Source: Clostridia bacterium (GTDB lineage Bacteria > Bacillota_A > Clostridia > Oscillospirales > Acutalibacteraceae). From it: a stretch of DNA of 9,914 bases. The position numbers and the translations under genes are program-made. A model generated the notes under the pieces. That model worked only from the letters and a program-made list of their open reading frames with translations. It was not told the DNA's origin and ran no database searches. This document shows, piece after piece, positions 8,450 to 9,914 of this stretch. The stretch is from NCBI GenBank assembly GCA_017549665.1, contig JAFYUD010000209.1:1-9914 (forward strand). The letters run 5' to 3'. Each line of letters starts with the position of its first letter. The first letter of the stretch is position 1.

Positions 8450-9118
8450 TCAATCATATTCAATCAGATTCTCCCACAGTCCGTCACTACCGTCAGAATA
8501 TATTTCAGGCACCTCACCCACAATTACCGTTTCCGCAGCAATAATGCTGTTTTCTGTTTCCGTTGTTATATTTCCGCTTTGCATAATTATATATATTTTT
8601 GTCTTTATCTTAAGAATTATCTGATGCCGTGTCTGATTTATTCCTGCCGTCTCAAATTCATTGATAACCTCTGTCTGCGAAGAGCCTGAAAGAGTTATGC
8701 CGATATTGACCGACGGGCCTCTGCCTGCAAGCAGATCAATACCCGTCAGTGAGCCTATCGGAATTGAAATTATTTTTTCAGACAAAGCAGAAAAATAATC
8801 AGTGATACGGCTTCGTATCTGAGCGCAGACAGTATTGAGCTTTACGCTGTTTACTGCCACTGCATTGATTTTCCCGTCCTGACCGTATGTAAAGCTCACA
8901 AGACTGTCATAGCTGATTTTTTCATCACTGAGCACCTGCCAGACGGCATCATTGATAGCCTGAGTTGCTATATTTTTTGCTCTCGACTCGGCAATCGCAG
9001 CCAGCACAGGTCTTATCTTCACTTCAAGAAGAATGACAGAGCCTGCTGACAGAAAAACTGCCGTCACAAGCAATGCGACTGCCTGTTGACGTCGTTTACG
9101 TTTACGGGATTCAAACAT
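8450..9118 (-). CDS. yunB: Sporulation protein YunB
   Basis: A 222-residue protein with a strongly basic start (MFESRKRKRRQQ), a single hydrophobic segment (about 13-34) and a soluble domain beyond it. Recognised features are the conserved block AESRAKNIATQAINDAVWQ (43-61), the glycine-rich PIGSLTGIDLLAGRGP (119-134), and EVINEFETAGINQTRHQIIL (149-168). In Bacillus subtilis, YunB is made in the mother cell under sigma-E and is needed for normal spore formation; its biochemical role is not settled. Its presence indicates an endospore-forming lineage. The ATG at 9118 is preceded by GGTGAT (9122-9127), the same 16S-pairing form seen at the alarmone synthetase. No terminator separates it from ligA, so read-through into ligA in the mother cell is possible. 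Confidence 0.88.
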   Translation of the reverse strand: MFESRKRKRRQQAVALLVTAVFLSAGSVILLEVKIRPVLAAIAESRAKNIATQAINDAVWQVLSDEKISYDSLVSFTYGQDGKINAVAVNSVKLNTVCAQIRSRITDYFSALSEKIISIPIGSLTGIDLLAGRGPSVNIGITLSGSSQTEVINEFETAGINQTRHQIILKIKTKIYIIMQSGNITTETENSIIAAETVIVGEVPEIYSDGSDGLWENLIEYD

Positions 9119-9143
9119 AATATCACCCCGTTATATTATATTC

Positions 9144-9171
9144 AGAATACGAACAAGCAGTTAAAATATTT
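9144..9171 (-). promoter_or_regulatory. Possible sigma-E-like promoter of yunB
   Basis: On the minus strand, AAATATT (9165-9171), a 13-bp spacer and CGTATTCT (9144-9151) resemble the sigma-E pattern (ATATT, about 14 bp, CATACAnT), with five of eight matches in the -10. A TATAAT at 9135-9140 is also present but has no good -35 partner. This is suggestive only. Confidence 0.28.
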
Positions 9172-9172
9172 C

Positions 9173-9205
9173 TTGACATTTTTATTAAATGTATTACTAT
9201 ATAAT
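9173..9205 (+). promoter_or_regulatory. Promoter of the GDPD gene
   Basis: A perfect TTGACA (9173-9178) is followed by TACTAT (9195-9200) at 16 bp or by TATAAT (9200-9205) at 21 bp. The 16-bp pairing is the more normal geometry, so the -10 choice is uncertain. GGAGGT (9220-9225) follows, 6 nt before the ATG. Confidence 0.65.
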
Positions 9206-9231
9206 AGAAAGAAATAAACGGAGGTAATATT

Positions 9232-9914
9232 ATGAATACCGTTAAATTCGATAAGAAAAATACTTTTATGGTTGCTCACAGAGGTCTGAGCGGCATTGAA
9301 AAAGAGAACACAAATGCGGCTTTCGTTGCTGCAGGCAACAGAAGCTACTACGGAATTGAAACTGATGTGCATAAGACACTTGACGGCAGATATGTTGTTT
9401 TTCATGATGACACAACAGGCAGAGTTGCCATTGATGACATGGAGGTCGAAAAGACAACATTTGATTGTCTGAGAAATCTTCTGCTCACTGATATTGACGG
9501 CAAAAAAGGCAGAAGCGATATAAGAATTCCTACACTTGAAGAATACATCTCAATCTGCAAGAAATACGAAAAGATTGCAGTACTTGAGCTTAAGAATGCA
9601 TTCAGTGAAGATGAAATTTACGAAATCGTTGATATCATAAAATCCTTTGATTATCTTGAAAATGTTATTTTTATTTCATTCTGTCTTGAAAATCTCATTT
9701 TCCTGAGAAAAAAATATCCCTCTCAGAGTGCACAGTTTCTCATTGATAATTTCAATGATACACTCATTGACACGCTTAAAGAGCATAAGCTTGACCTTGA
9801 TATTCTGTACAAGGCACTTGATGAAGAAAAGATAAAGCTCCTTCACGAAGCAGGTATAAAAGTCAACTGCTGGACATGTGATGACCCTCAGGCGGCAGAA
9901 GACCTTGCCGCATG
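9232..9914 (+). CDS. Glycerophosphodiester phosphodiesterase family protein (3' end off window)
   Basis: Hydrolyses glycerophosphodiesters from phospholipid turnover, or from teichoic acids, to sn-glycerol-3-phosphate and an alcohol. The 227 visible residues show the GDPD motifs: AHRG (15-18, catalytic His16), KENTNAAF (24-31, metal ligand Glu25), GIETDVHKT (41-49, Glu43 and Asp45), VVFHDD (55-60, second catalytic His58), LELK (118-121, Glu119) and the late motif VNCWTCDDPQAAEDL (211-225). The usual family length is about 240-260 residues, so only the last few residues are missing. There is no signal peptide, so the enzyme is probably cytoplasmic. It starts with ATG at 9232 and diverges from yunB. 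Confidence 0.92.
   Translation, partial: MNTVKFDKKNTFMVAHRGLSGIEKENTNAAFVAAGNRSYYGIETDVHKTLDGRYVVFHDDTTGRVAIDDMEVEKTTFDCLRNLLLTDIDGKKGRSDIRIPTLEEYISICKKYEKIAVLELKNAFSEDEIYEIVDIIKSFDYLENVIFISFCLENLIFLRKKYPSQSAQFLIDNFNDTLIDTLKEHKLDLDILYKALDEEKIKLLHEAGIKVNCWTCDDPQAAEDLAA

Noticed and set aside
9142..9460. Minus-strand frames opposite the GDPD gene
   Set aside because: They run against a gene with clear GDPD catalytic motifs and its own promoter and ribosome binding site.

Overview
The window reads as chromosomal DNA of a low-to-moderate GC, endospore-forming Firmicute of the class Clostridia, probably close to the Ruminococcaceae/Oscillospiraceae. The reasons are a YunB sporulation protein, strong GGAGG-type ribosome binding sites, near-consensus TTGACA/TATAAT promoters with 17-bp spacers, AT-rich gene gaps and a Gram-positive-type small alarmone synthetase. 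No phage, plasmid, transposase, CRISPR, tRNA or rRNA gene is visible. The genus is inferred, not shown.

Layout. Positions 1-573 (minus) hold most of a small (p)ppGpp synthetase that runs off the left edge. It diverges from a DapA/NAL-superfamily aldolase (730-1629, plus) across a compact gap with two near-perfect promoters that share an exact 11-bp inverted repeat. A bidirectional terminator (1639-1667) separates the aldolase from a minus-strand two-gene operon: a helix-turn-helix protein fused to a polytopic DUF2157-like membrane domain (2225-3661), overlapping a small membrane-anchored protein that resembles the GDYXXLXY partner family (1702-2241). A perfect 16-bp palindrome lies over the operon's promoter. 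The gap at 3694-3931 is gene-free but holds two palindromes, a minus-strand terminator and a heptamer-built inverted repeat. A GPH-family (MelB-like) sugar:cation symporter (3932-5407, minus) diverges from a HAD-family hydrolase (5541-6413, plus) through back-to-back promoters.

The HAD gene converges on ligA, the NAD-dependent DNA ligase (6410-8389, minus), with the stop codons overlapping by 4 bp. Each gene's likely intrinsic terminator lies inside the other gene's coding sequence. Upstream of ligA is yunB (8450-9118, minus), divergent from a glycerophosphodiester phosphodiesterase gene (9232-9914, plus) cut by the right edge.

How the genes may work together. Most of the window is ordinary housekeeping and accessory metabolism. 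The parts most likely to be new are regulatory: (1) the one-polypeptide HTH/membrane regulator with its overlapping partner and palindromic operator, a candidate membrane-to-DNA signalling pair; (2) the shared box between the alarmone synthetase and aldolase promoters; (3) the reciprocal nested terminators of the HAD/ligA pair. The regulatory roles are inferred from sequence arrangement only.
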